64,000 nt of DNA from Semisulcospira habei (lineage: Eukaryota; Mollusca; Gastropoda; Semisulcospiridae), in contig BTPG01000005.1 of the NCBI GenBank assembly GCA_036245525.1, positions 181,310,167 through 181,374,166 on the forward strand, in the 5' to 3' direction. Below are positions 21,123 to 31,385 of the stretch, in pieces (the first letter of the stretch is position 1; each line of letters starts with the position of its first letter). The notes under the pieces are model-generated. The model was not told where the DNA came from. It searched no databases and saw only the letters and a list, made by a program, of their open reading frames with translations. The translations under genes and the position numbers were made by a program.

Positions 21123-21245
21123 GTGGCGCCAGTTGCATGAGCGAGCTTAGTCCTGCGCCGGGCACAACGCAAGATGCTCCGCTAAAAACGAAGCACCTTG
21201 CGGTGTGGCTGGCGCAGGACTAAGCTCAATTATGCAACCGATCCC
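21123..21245. mobile_element. Family G palindrome, second copy
   Basis: GTGGCGCCAGTTGCATGAGC ... TTATGCAACCGATCCC; more mismatches than the copy 70 bp upstream. Confidence 0.75.
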
Positions 21246-21430
21246 ATTTCCTTTCATCTTTCCCACTGGGCTGCTTGCGGCCGACAACGGTCCGAGTGCG
21301 TTTCGCCCACGTGGGCTACTGATTGGCAAGTGTCACCCAGTAACAGAGTGCAATCGATAGTTGATTTGTCGCTTCCTGTCGAACTTCAAGCCTTCAAGAA
21401 TTAGCGCTGGCCGTATAGATTACAAACGCA

Positions 21431-21555
21431 GTTAAGCTACGTTTCCATAAGCTCGAATCTGATACGAATACGGTCCGAATCCGAAGCGGGTCCGAGACGA
21501 ACAGTTCGTTCAAGTTCTGTGTTTCCATTCGACCGATGCACTACCAAATTTCGCA

Positions 21556-21592
<37 letters not shown>

Positions 21593-21848
21593 GTTCGCTC
21601 GTAGCGATTTCCTTCTGATGTCAGATCCGTTTGGACTAAAAGTACGACGTCACTTTTGTCATCTGTCTAAATAGTTCGCGCACCGTTCTGATCTCTGCGT
21701 CATTTCAGTGGTTCCCACAAATGCAGAATTCGGATGTCGCACTTTTTTGATGGAAACATGCGCTTTACGAATATTGAACGAAAATTGCATTGCCGTATCG
21801 GGTTCTGGTCGAATTCGTATTGTATTTGTACTTATGGAAACGAGCTAT
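21431..21848. mobile_element. Candidate TIR element (ACGTTTCCATAAG)
   Basis: GCTACGTTTCCATAAGCTCG near 21434 and TACTTATGGAAACGAGC near 21829-21845 are inverted; TGTTTCCATTCG and GATGGAAACATGCG recur inside. Contains a poly-T run (21560-21591). Class unknown. Confidence 0.5.
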
Positions 21849-21942
21849 AGGTTTCGAAAAGTTAGATATGTCCATCAATCCACCCACCCACCCCCACCTC
21901 TCTGTCTCTCTCTCTCTCTCTCTCTGGAATATTTGTGCGCTG

Positions 21943-22012
21943 CATGGTATGTGTGATTTTGGACCTTACTATTGTTCGCCATAAGTTCAAAATCACAGAC
22001 CATTACATCAGT
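21943..22012. mobile_element. Family K hairpin, decayed
   Basis: TGTGTGATTTTGGACCTTAC / AAAATCACAGACCATTACAT with a damaged tip. Confidence 0.6.
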
Positions 22013-22378
22013 ACAAATATTCATGTATAGTGGGGGAACTCATTATTCCTTGATCACTTATTCCTACAGGAGGCGCTACAACGAGAAATACTCAGCCAGC
22101 CTGTCAAATGCGGCGACAACAAAGACCTTAACATCTTGCGGACTCACGTTGCCGAACAATGCTCAGACAGTTCATGCAACTGCCTTGAAATTGTTGACTC
22201 GTAATTCATTAATTATCTTCCTGTCATCAAAAGCCACGTCACCTATACAAAAAAAAATGTCATTCATTTAAATCCATGTCATGCCCTCAGTCTGAACACA
22301 TACGTTCTCAAATTCCCAATGTACATAACCAGCAAGAGACACAGATTTTCGTGATCTCAGTCCTACGTTTAGTTCAAC
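22013..22378. other. Unannotated stretch
   Basis: No gene seen; a lone h2 arm (CAGCAAGAGACACAGATTTT) at about 22331. Confidence 0.5.
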
Positions 22379-22493
22379 AGCCTCCTCCATAGCCGTCCAT
22401 CTGCAAGAGTCACAGATTCTCATGAGCGCCTGTGAATGCAGGAGCTCATGAGAATCTACGACTCTTGCAGATGGACGGCTGTGGAAGAGGCTG
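22379..22493. mobile_element. Palindrome with h2 core and unique outer arms
   Basis: CAGCCTCCTCCATAGCCGTC ... GGCTGTGGAAGAGGCTG enclose an h2 core (GCAAGAGTCACAGATTCTCA...). The outer arms are not those of family P. Confidence 0.75.
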
Positions 22494-22922
22494 CACAACT
22501 AATGGGAAACGACAAGGCCCTGGCAGAATCGAAGTCCCGTGAGAGGCCGCAGACTAATGCAAAAAAAATGATAACTACTGTGCGTCGCAAGCGTAAATTG
22601 GGTGACGGATATGATGATGCATAGACCAGATGAAATTCGAGCTATGAATATGAATGTACAGAGGACGGAGGGTGTACTGGTGATCTGAGAACTTCACGCG
22701 TGCCACGTGTCACTTCCAAGAGTCTGAGAGTGACAGTTGTAACGCGCTACGGTCAAACTTTCCCCTCCAAAAAGGGAGTTGTCCGAATTCAACCATTAAG
22801 TCAGTCTTAACGAACTGCGCATAAAAGTAGAAATTTCACCTCCCCCACGCACCCACCCACCTTTCTCCCCCCCCCCCCCCCCCCCAAATCCCAATAGGAA
22901 ATGTCGGAAGTGTATCATTGAA
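22494..22922. other. Unannotated stretch
   Basis: No gene; C-rich run near 22845-22885. Confidence 0.5.
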
Positions 22923-23014
22923 TTAACCCTTTGCATGTCGGTAGCGGTTTTTGTCGCGATGATTCCACCAGGAATCATCGCGACAAAATCCGCTACCGAT
23001 ACGCAAAGGGTTAA
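22923..23014. mobile_element. Family T palindrome, 92 bp
   Basis: TTAACCCTTTGCATGTCGGT ... ACCGATACGCAAAGGGTTAA; arms join at GATTCCACCAGGAATC. Close relative at 58888-58982. Confidence 0.88.
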
Positions 23015-23474
23015 ACATGATTTACCCCACTGTCGGGACGAGGGTTACTGACTTGGATCTTTACACATCTTTTCTGCGCGCTAATCACCTCAGTACAATT
23101 TGTGTCGTGTCGTGTCGCATGTGTGTCAGATGACGTAAAAAGGTCTTTAACGTGTTCCGCGACCATGTCCTATATTCCGGGATTTTGCCACCGTGTGGCC
23201 TAGTTCGTGCACGACACTGCAACTGAACGCATGACAGCATTGTTGGCGTCACAGTAGACCTTGACAAGGAATTGTGACGCCATAGCTGCTGCACTTCATG
23301 TACGTCAGCCCTTTCAGCGTTTTATATATATATATATATATATATTGGCCTGGCATAATACGTAGATCATACGACAGTGAGATAAATTCGTTAAAGTACC
23401 ACCATTACGCATAAATATCAAGACACATTTCAGCACCATTTGTGTTTGTGATGCTTTGACGACACACCTAATGA
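23015..23474. other. Unannotated stretch with TA microsatellite
   Basis: (TA)n at 23323-23346; nothing else recognised. Confidence 0.5.
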
Positions 23475-23755
23475 ACATTAGCAGCAGTCTGGACACGCAG
23501 CAAAAGCACACGCGTAATCGCACATACTTATTCTGCGCTGCCGTTAGGTCAATCTATTTTTATCTGTTTCTCGCACTGATGGCGTTGTATTTCTAGAACG
23601 GAGTGGAGTCATTGTCAGGTTACTTGATATAAAGACGACGTGTGCTGAACTGGATTGTCCTGCGTTTAAATGCACCATATCCAGACCTTTTTTGTAACCA
23701 TCTGTTACAGAAGTGTATCTTTGCACAGTTACGGCGGTAGTGGCCCTTCAAACCA
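23475..23755 (-). repeat. Dispersed repeat R1, copy 2
   Basis: Inverted relative of 17171-17452, ending GGCGGTAGTGGCCCTTCAAA. Confidence 0.8.
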
Positions 23756-23799
23756 TGGATAGAGATGGTTTACAAGCCTCGACTTGCTTTTGACACACA

Positions 23800-23842
23800 G
23801 TTCTGGCTCCAACGGCAGAGCCTCGGAGCCAGAACTTGTGCG
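23800..23842. repeat. Short hairpin
   Basis: AGTTCTGGCTCC ... GGAGCCAGAACTTG, a stem of about 14 bp. Family unknown. Confidence 0.55.
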
Positions 23843-24176
23843 CCAACAGCAAGTTCCGGCTCGCAAATCATCATATTTATGGCTTAACATGTACGTGCAG
23901 TTCAAATCTTTCGAAACTGTGTCTTTTAAAAAAATAATATTATTTTTTAACTTGTATGTTTTAATTGTGTTGGGAGTTTTGTGTATGAACCGATTATGTC
24001 CCTTGATGACAAAAGAATATGAGACCGAAATTCTACCCAAAGGGAATTGTTCGAATTCGACCATTGAATCAGCCCTAACTCATTTAAACTAAAGGTCGCA
24101 ATTCGGCCCCCCCCCCCCCCACCCTCCCCAAGGTAATCTTCCTCTCAAGAAAACATTACAATCCAGGAGTCAGATT

Positions 24177-24263
24177 GACCATGATGGTTCAAGGGTGGTG
24201 CCCGAATAGCTTGGCGCCTCTAGGTGCCAAGCTATTCGGCACAACCCTTGAACTATCATGGTC
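24177..24263. mobile_element. h1 hairpin element
   Basis: GACCATGATGGTTCAAGGGT ... CCTTGAACTATCATGGTC with the GGCGCC tip; terminal sequences not recognised. Confidence 0.7.
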
Positions 24264-24508
24264 AAGCCATGTCTTGTGTGTCAGGAGCGCATGTGCCAAG
24301 AGGCTGTTTTATGTTGCAGAGAGCGTTCGTCAGCATGACTATCCGAAGCATCCTTTACCCGTTGTACCACTGTTACCACTGCAAACGCAAAACGCGTGAT
24401 ACAAATCAATGACAGCCGCCAAAGGAAGTTCTATCGTCAATCGATTAACTTCTTTCAACGTTTAGGCGGAGCACAGAACCGTACACAACACTATACTGAA
24501 CAGCATCT

Positions 24509-24562
24509 TTAGTGTTTCCGATGATTCTAAAAATGTCGCGTTTCTGCGCTCCTCAGTATATT
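24509..24562. repeat. Half of the ACTGACGAGC-type foldback
   Basis: AGTGTTTCCGATGATTC ... GCGCTCCTCAGTATA matches the right arms at 11490-11518 and 41085-41118. Confidence 0.55.
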
Positions 24563-24602
24563 TTAGGGTTCAATGGTTTGGCGAACTTTTAGTGAAATCT
24601 TG

Positions 24603-24740
24603 TTGTTTTTTTAATACAATACAATACAATACAACTTTATTGTCTGTTCGAGTCCAGGCACGACAGAAATTTGCCTTTCACTATTCGTCCATTGCGGAGC
24701 CCAAATATGCCCCTGGACGTGCGCCAACAAGACTCGATCA
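24603..24740 (-). mobile_element. Retroposon 3' end with AATAC tail
   Basis: On the minus strand it reads ...AATAAAGTTGTATTGTATTG, the same kind of pentanucleotide tail as at 9677-9736. Upstream boundary unclear. Confidence 0.5.
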
Positions 24741-25136
24741 GGGCGTTTAAAAATTTACCTCCGCCGGTCTAAACCTATACGGCGAGGTCGTTTACGCCTC
24801 TTCCTGCCCTTAACTCCGGACAAGAATGATATTTCGGCTCAGACGATTCCCGCTTGGCTACGCGAAATCCTAAGATCTGCTTACGACGACCTCTCGACAG
24901 AGGGAGCAAAGAGGTTAAAGATAATCGAGCACACGAAGTTCTGGGCTGTCTCCACGAGCTTAGCCTTCGACCGCAACTGCGCCGTACGGGACATTGGGGC
25001 GGCGGGGGGCTGGAGGGCCGAATCTACTTTCGCCCGCTTTTATTTTCGTGACCTCTCCGGCCATAGGCAAAACCTGAAACTAGTGGGGGACATCACTGTG
25101 GCGCAACACTCCCTCCAGGCGCTGGATGCGCCATAG
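24741..25136 (+). pseudogene. DIRS-like tyrosine recombinase, C-terminal fragment
   Basis: Tyrosine recombinases integrate DIRS/Ngaro elements through a catalytic Tyr. An open frame from about 24741 (YLRRSKPIRRGRLRLFLPLT) continues through ISAQTIPAWLREILRSAY, IIEHTKFWAVSTSLAFDR and GGWRAESTFARFYFRDLSG to a TAG at 25134-25136. The H-x-x-(R/K)-motif region, the Trp and the final STFxRFY tyrosine match the C-terminus of DIRS-type recombinases as recalled from the family; the usual Arg after the His box is Lys here. RT and RNase H are absent, so this is a truncated remnant. Confidence 0.65.
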
Positions 25137-25380
25137 GTAATACTTAACTGAAATTGTCGGGAGTGTGCGCTTAAATGGGACCTAGCTAAGCAGTTACCCC
25201 ACGGCTGAGCATTTGCATATATATATATATAGTTTCAGACTATCACTGAGTGTCCCTGAAAAAAGGAAGGCTAATGCGTCATTTATCAGTGTTTCGAATT
25301 TTATTAAATTGTAGTCAGCTATTGTTCGCTCCGCAACAGTTTCATAACTGTACACTCCTTTTGCGTTGATACGGCGTGCA

Positions 25381-25525
<145 letters not shown>

Positions 25526-25680
25526 CGCATCAAAAGTCGTTTTCATCGATTAAGCATAAATAACAAGTCACGCCCATTGCATGTTTTGGCTTCACACAAA
25601 GACAGCTACACGCCGGCCCACACAGTAAATTACGATCAGAATCAGCTAAAAGGAAGCCAGGACTGCCCGTGGCTGTGGTA

Positions 25681-25895
25681 TTAACCCTTTAATCGCCATG
25701 GGCGCATTTCCCGAATTTTGGAAGTGTTACTTAACGACTATGTACCACTGTGCAGGAGGTGGCTTGACCATGATAATTCAAGGGTAGTGCCAGATTAGCT
25801 TGGCGCCTTCGGGCGCCAGGCTAATCTGGCACTACCCTTGAATTATCATGGTCACTCAATCTCCCGCTTTAGGGTGTTGGCCCTAAAAGGGTTAA
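25681..25895. mobile_element. Family D element, complete
   Basis: TTAACCCTTTAATCGCCATG ... GGCCCTAAAAGGGTTAA; h1 hairpin about 25768-25853 with tip GCCTTCGGGC. Confidence 0.85.
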
Positions 25896-25959
25896 CGCTG
25901 TGATATTCAAGGGCCGTTACGCTGCGTCGTTGAGATCACCTCAGAATCAGTGCTTGTTC

Positions 25960-26176
25960 ATAACCCCTCCCCTGCCACCGTACAGTTCTGTTTCTGAAAT
26001 CTTTGTTTATTCAACGACCAAAAGCCAAAACCGCACCAGAAATATAGATACAAATTGGTTTCAGCAAGAGGCATAGATCCGTATGAGCTCCCGCAGTCGT
26101 GGGGGGGGGGGGGTGGCTCACGAGGGACTATGTCTCGTGCAGTTGAATCGTGTTTTCTAGGAAGTGAAGGGGTTAA
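25960..26176 (+). mobile_element. Family P element
   Basis: ATAACCCCTCCCCTGCCACC ... GAAGTGAAGGGGTTAA; h2 hairpin with a G-run expansion on the right arm at 26100-26113. Confidence 0.75.
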
Positions 26177-26590
26177 CAATCACAATGCAAGCGCGACACG
26201 TGTTTGCTAAAGGTCGTCGCGCATACATTGTGACTGTTAACACGAGTGTTTGGGTATAGATCTCTGCCGCAGTGGGCGACCACTACCATCATGTTGACTT
26301 TGTGGTCCTTTGACGTTAGCCTCCATTTCCATTTCACGAAAACACCGCCTTCTTCCATTACGGCTGACCAACTTAACCCCTTCAACTGAACACCACCCAA
26401 CTCTAAGCGGCATAGAATTTCAAGAAAAGTTGAAAGTTGTATGCCTCTTGCTGGATTGCATTTGTATAGTCCACCACTGGGGAGGACAGGGTTCTTTCGG
26501 TGCTGAATTTATTCAGAAGCCGGCACAGCGGGTGGCTACCGACAGGGAAGAGTTTCACCTTCAACTGCCGGGGCAAGGCGAACGCAACCC
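26177..26590. other. Unannotated stretch with a P-terminus remnant
   Basis: TTAACCCCTTCAACTGAACACC at about 26374 is an inverted P terminus; the rest is unrecognised. Confidence 0.5.
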
Positions 26591-26593
26591 CGC

Positions 26594-26656
26594 TGCAAGA
26601 GACATAAACCCTCATGAGCCCCCCGCAGGAGCTCATGAGGGTTGACGTCTCTTTGT
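26594..26656. mobile_element. h2 hairpin
   Basis: CAAGAGACATAAACCCTCAT / GAGCTCATGAGGGTTGACGT; shortened tip. Confidence 0.7.
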
Positions 26657-27228
26657 TAGTCCTAATTTCCTTACGCTAAATTTTGTCCCATTTGCATCGG
26701 CCTTCATAGCGTGAATGTCGGTAAGTCAGTGTGCAGTCCATGCAGACGCGAAATTCGAGATTACTGACAGTCAAAGCCCCCTGTTCGTCTGCAACGAGAC
26801 CCTATAAACACGACCAATACACAGCGCAATAAGTCTGAGAGGAAAACGGTCCCCCAAGGGGTTGCCCTCAACACCAGCACTGACACCCCCGTGTTGTGAA
26901 ATACGGCGGGAAGGTGTGACGCCTGGGTTTGGCTGTTTAGAGCGTGCCCCAGTGCGTTAAGAATCATCAGGCTGTCGTTGGCGGCCCAAGTTGGCCCGTG
27001 CACGACTGCTGTATACGTGCGGCCGATGTCGGTCCGTTGACATTGTGGGCACTGGGTGACAGCACCTCCGACACCGTGAAGGTGATGGCAAATGCGGTAC
27101 CCCGAAAATAGCCAAGTTCCAGACGGTTTAGACGACTACGGGCCTCCGAGAGAGGTTTTCGTTATAGCGTGTAGCACTAGAGAACGGAGCTGTCTGCAAA
27201 CACACGTCAACAAAGCATTTCGCCATCT
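26657..27228. other. Unannotated stretch, weakly coding-like
   Basis: GC-richer than its surroundings, with a minus-strand frame about 115 codons long when read upstream (…CPQCQRTDIGRTY..., LMILNALGHALNSQT). No family recognised; not called as a gene. Confidence 0.4.
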
Positions 27229-27294
27229 GCAAGAGGCATAGATCCTCATGAGCCCCCGCAACTGCGGGGGCTCATGAGGATCCATGCCTCTTGC
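27229..27294. mobile_element. h2 hairpin, near perfect
   Basis: GCAAGAGGCATAGATCCTCA ... TGAGGATCCATGCCTCTTGC, tip GCCCCCGCAACTGCGGGGGC; one mismatch in the stem. Confidence 0.8.
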
Positions 27295-27539
27295 TAGCCT
27301 TCCTTATTTACACCTTTCCTTGGCCGAGCACCTTTTATGCTCTGTCGTTCAACCGCTTTTAGGCCAAAATGGTTTCACGCAGGAGACCATCACGGTTACC
27401 TGAGTGACATTTTTTCTGATTACCGCCAAACTTCGTCAAGAGGGGTCGACAATAATCCCAGCAGCGTGCGGGTTCAGGGAAGGGGGAGAGGGTTGAAGGA
27501 GGGAGAGGAGGTTGCTGTGGGCGGGGAGATCTAGCGTTG

Positions 27540-27570
27540 TGGTGTGTGTGTGTGGGGGGGGGGGAGGGGG
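27540..27570. repeat. GT/G-rich low complexity
   Basis: GTGTGTGTGTG followed by a G-run. Confidence 0.8.
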
Positions 27571-27650
27571 CTCGTCAATCCGCTTAGTGCCGCCTGACAC
27601 GCAGACTGCGTTTGTGCGATTTTCGTTTTTATTCATCGCCAAAAAAAAAA

Positions 27651-27718
27651 AAAACTCATGAGGATCTATACCTCTTGCAGTGGTGGTGTTCAGATTTTCT
27701 CAGCACTGAGCAGGTTAA
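27651..27718 (+). mobile_element. Family P right half
   Basis: ACTCATGAGGATCTATACCT ... CTGAGCAGGTTAA; left half replaced by poly-A. Its final TTAA is shared with the next element. Confidence 0.75.
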
Positions 27719-27927
27719 CTCATTCTACCCCAAACACACCACAGCAAGATAAAGATCGACCATGATATTTCAAGGGTGATGCCAGAATAGCTTGGCGCCT
27801 ATGGGCGCCAAGCTATTCTGGCATCACCTTGAACTATCATGGTCGATCTGTGTCCTGCACTGCAACGCAGTCTTCAGAGGACGACTTCAAAATTTGGGGA
27901 TTTCGTTCTTGGGGTAGAATGAGTTAA
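27715..27927 (+). mobile_element. Family B element, complete
   Basis: TTAACTCATTCTACCCCAAA ... TTGGGGTAGAATGAGTTAA; h1-type hairpin about 27758-27845 with GGTGATGCC / GGCATCACC arms. Confidence 0.88.
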
Positions 27928-27964
27928 GATCGTCTAAGCGCTCGGCATTATGCTTCTTGGGGCT

Positions 27965-28068
27965 GTTGGGAGTGTAGTCTAATGCTTGTGGGTACACACT
28001 GGTTATCAACAGTGACTTTGCTCTCGTTCGTTGCTGCGAATCGTTCGTCGCAAACGAAACCTCACTGT
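27965..28068. repeat. Family F fragment
   Basis: TTGGGAGTGTAGTCTAATGC ... CGTTCGTCGCAAACGAAACCTCACTG, the right half of the F foldback. Confidence 0.55.
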
Positions 28069-28482
28069 TGCGACAGACGGTCACAACAAATTGTCTGGGA
28101 GCCAAAACTATCAAGAGTCTTGTTTACGGGACACGCGGCGAGCCCCGAAGTGACAGAATCGCGGGGACAAGAGACGCTTGGAATATTGTAGCCTATGACG
28201 ATCGCGGCGGCAGGAAATACCCTGTAAGCTAAAGATTATGGGCAAGCCGGCAAGAAGGAACACGAAAACACTCTAGCACCACTCTTATAGCGAACACCCT
28301 GCCACCTGCAAGAAACATAAGCCTATGTGTCCGCCCTCACGACCATCTTGTGTGATGCACAGAAAAGCTAATGTCAAAGGTTATGATAAAATAATATAGA
28401 TTATTATCAATGCCGTTGGCCTGAGGTTTCACCTGAAATAGTATTAACTTAACCCCTAGTACATCAACCGCCGCTAGAGAAG
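28069..28482. other. Unannotated stretch
   Basis: No gene or repeat family recognised. Confidence 0.5.
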
Positions 28483-28708
28483 TTAACCCATATCATACTG
28501 AGGTTAAAAGCTTCAAATGTGGACACTGCCATACAAGCTACATTATAGTACTTGCAGATAAGGATATAGCTAGACCAATGGCTTTAGTTCAAGGGTGGTG
28601 CCAGAATAGCTTGGCGCCTAGAGGCGCCAAGCTATTCTGGCACTACCCTTGAACTATTTTAGTCAAATGTATCTCAAACACTGGTGTATTCCGAATGATA
28701 AGGGTTAA
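28483..28708 (+). mobile_element. Family C element, complete
   Basis: TTAACCCATATCATACTGAG ... CCGAATGATAAGGGTTAA; hairpin about 28586-28661. This is the reference copy for family C. Confidence 0.88.
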
Positions 28709-29057
28709 GCATGTCAAGAATTGGGACTGGTACTAACTCAGATTTTCTTTCATTTGTGAACAAGTTTATGTGTATTTCTCCCAACGAATAACCCAACGAA
28801 TAACGCAACGAAGAAAGAAGCCCGCTTAGAAAGACAGTTACAAACACTATTTATTAATATTTTCGAAATAGACAAACAAACAAGAATACACTTAGCTACT
28901 TATAGTCTTATAAGCACGTGTAGAATGCCGGACGACTGACCTGAAGACATCTTTCAGTTGTCACTTCTACACGTTCCAATAGGATAATATTAATACGTTG
29001 CGTTGTGGCTGTCTTTTCCCAGCGTGCTTCTTTCTTCCTTGTGTTATCCTCCGCGTT

Positions 29058-29285
29058 TTACACGCTTGGTGGTCCCCTTTTTGGTCTAGATACCGTATTT
29101 CTCAGATGGAGAAGGCTGGTAGCGCACCAGCCAACGTCTGTTCCGGCTTGAGTGTCCTCCTGGCCTACAGGCAAAAGCTTAACGACGTCTCCGCCTCGAA
29201 ATAGCTGCAACTCGTGGTGTCCTCCAAAAACCGGGGCATAGAGCCTCCTCACGGGCAAACACACAGAGTTAAATTGGTCCGACAA
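29058..29285 (-). CDS. Candidate exon with an SH3-like pattern
   Basis: The minus-strand frame reads RRLYAPVFGGHHELQLFRGG, then DVVKLLPVG...TDVGW. The spacing of LY, E-L, G-D-V-V-x-L-L and G-W resembles the ALYDY...DELSF..GDVI.LL...GWW signature of SH3 domains, with one extra residue before G-D and no acidic residue after LY. A possible acceptor (GTGAG|) precedes the LY region and a possible donor (GCTG|GTGCGC) follows GW. The family match rests on pattern alone. An accidental open frame is a real alternative. Confidence 0.3.
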   Translation of the reverse strand: MSDQFNSVCLPVRRLYAPVFGGHHELQLFRGGDVVKLLPVGQEDTQAGTDVGWCATSLLHLRNTVSRPKRGPPSV

Positions 29286-29347
29286 GAGGCGTGGATCCTC
29301 ATGAGCCCCCGCAATTGCGGGGGGCTCATGAGGATCCGCGCCTCTTG
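29283..29347. mobile_element. h2 hairpin, near perfect
   Basis: CAAGAGGCGTGGATCCTCAT ... ATGAGGATCCGCGCCTCTTG: both arms carry matched changes relative to the copy at 27229. Confidence 0.8.
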
Positions 29348-30155
29348 CACATGGCGTCAGTTCTTGAAGTAATTCCCTGACCCGGTCTCCGGCTTCTCAG
29401 TGGAGAGCAAAATGTTGCAGACTTGTAAAAGTGTGAGGAGGACCCACTAGTAACGTGATGCTTATGCCTTGTGAAATCTGGGGCCACCTGGACTGTGCAT
29501 CAATGCAAAACACGGCTATTTTCGAGGGGGGAAATGGTCGTCAAATGCCAGTGTCCTGAGTTACAGTCACTTTAATTCGCGAAAATTTGCAGTTCAATTA
29601 CTCTTAGCCCTTTGACCGCACCTGATGACACCGCTCGGGGCACAATTCACGGCACTGGCGGCGAAAACTTACGGCGAATAAGATACGTGTTACCCTTGAA
29701 AATACTCGTTATAAATTGTAAAGTAGACCAAAGTGTATTCATTTTTCAACTGCAGATAAAACACCGATCTTTCCCGTGTACAATGTGACAATACTTTGCA
29801 ACAAAATTGGATGAGTAGGTGTGTTTTTTAGGGGTTTTAAAACACTAAACCAAATCAGTAGCGAACACAAAGTTTATCTCAGACAGGAATACAAATTGCA
29901 ATAACTCCTAAACTACAAGATTTTAAAAAAACCCAAACATCCATTTTTTTCTAGTCTTACAGCGTCGCTATCAGATCTGATCTAAATCGTACATGCAAAA
30001 GAACAGAGAATATGTTTGTAAACTACAAGCGATTCATTTTGTCGATGTAAGAAAGGTCTGCTGTAAATCTCCATGTTCGCCACACTCTAAACACCGATAA
30101 AGTACACCGTAGTCACTTGGTATTTTTTTTTTTTTTTTTTTTATCTAAACACAGG
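29348..30155. other. Unannotated stretch
   Basis: AT-rich, no gene or known repeat; poly-T at 30122-30142. Confidence 0.5.
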
Positions 30156-30369
30156 TCAACCCATTCAGCCCTGACGCACTACAGCAGGAGATGGGTCGAC
30201 CATGATAATTCAAGGGTAGTGCCAGATTAGCTTGGCGCCTGTCGGCGCCAAGCTAATCTGGCACTGCCCTTGAATTATCATGGTCGATCCATCTCCTGCA
30301 AATGGTGCATAGTCATTAGATGACGCCTCCAAAAATTGGGAAACACGGCCGTCGGGTTGGGTGAGTTAA
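30156..30369. mobile_element. Family A element
   Basis: TCAACCCATTCAGCCCTGAC (left TTAA mutated) ... GTCGGGTTGGGTGAGTTAA; hairpin about 30199-30283, tip GCCTGTCGGC. Confidence 0.85.
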
Positions 30370-30447
30370 TTAAGAGTGTAATGTTCCTCCTGAGCATCAC
30401 TTTGGTTACGAACAGATAGACTAAACAATTTGAAAGATACATTTTCA

Positions 30448-30940
30448 GCTGATATGGTTTCTAAATACAACTTGCCTCATCGGAAAAGACGCGTGACTGC
30501 GCGTCTCTTCTGCCGAACGGTATCGTTAGCAGCAGCCTGGTTGTGGGAGAGAGTAGTCCAGATGGATGTGTTACACAGAGTCTTGATGACTGGGTTGTGG
30601 GAGAGAGGAGTCCAGATGGATGTGTTAAACAGAGTCTTGATGACTGGGTTGTGGGAGAGAGGAGTCCAGATGGATGTGTTAGACAGAGTCTTGATGACTG
30701 GGTTGTGGGAGAGAGGAGTCCAGATGGATGTGTTAGACAGAGTCTTGATGACTGGGTTGTGGGAGAGAGGAGTCCAGAGGGATGTGTTAAACAGAGTCTT
30801 GATGACTGGCTTGTGGGAGAGAGGAGTCCAGATGGATGTGTTACACAGAGTCTCAGCTGATATGGTTTCTAAATACAACTTGCCTCATGGGAAAAGACGC
30901 GTGACTGCGCGTCTCTTCTGCCGAACGGTATCGTTACAGC
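30448..30940. repeat. 54-bp minisatellite between 85-bp direct repeats
   Basis: Six units beginning TTGTGGGAGAGAGGAGTCCA. The unit is 18 codons, so frames on both strands stay open. The array is bracketed by direct repeats starting TCAGCTGATATGGTTTCTAA (30448-30532 and 30853-30937), each containing the hairpin AGACGCG..CGCGTCT. Confidence 0.9.
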
Positions 30941-31016
30941 CAAAAGGTAAACTCACTGAATTTAAATCTGTTGGAAAAAAAGCCTCATTTTTTTTTTGAG
31001 GGGGGGGGATGTCCAT

Positions 31017-31227
31017 TTAACCCCTTCGATGCCGGAACACATCCGGGCAAACCGAAATGCAAGAGGCATAGATCCTCATGAGCCCCCGCAGATGCTGGGA
31101 CTCATGAGGATTTTTGCCTCTTTCTGACACCGCTTTAGGTCCATATTCCGTGGGCGCCTGGGACTGTTTCGCGTAAATAAAAAGTTTCAGAAACACAGTG
31201 TGTAACCACTGACAGTAATGGGGTTAA
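31017..31227 (-). mobile_element. Family P element
   Basis: TTAACCCCTTCGATGCCGGA ... GACAGTAATGGGGTTAA; h2 hairpin about 31061-31124. Confidence 0.8.
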
Positions 31228-31385
31228 ATTCGAAATCAAATGCGTCTTTAAACTGTGGTGGTATCGATGGCTGCATGCACCAGAGCGTTAAACGCATAGT
31301 GCGTTGACCTGCACTCAAGACTATGCAAGTCCCTCGACGTAAGTGGAAAGAGAAAACAAATCTATTCCTGCTGAGCAGTTTTTGA

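Noticed and set aside
26761..27130. Minus-strand frame with CPQC and LMILNALGHALNSQT as a protein gene
   Set aside because: No family recognised, no clear start or splice sites, alternative frames equally open; left as uncertain sequence.
30430..30999. Frames of 105-189 codons on both strands as genes
   Set aside because: They are products of the 54-bp repeat; frames on both strands stay open for the same arithmetic reason.
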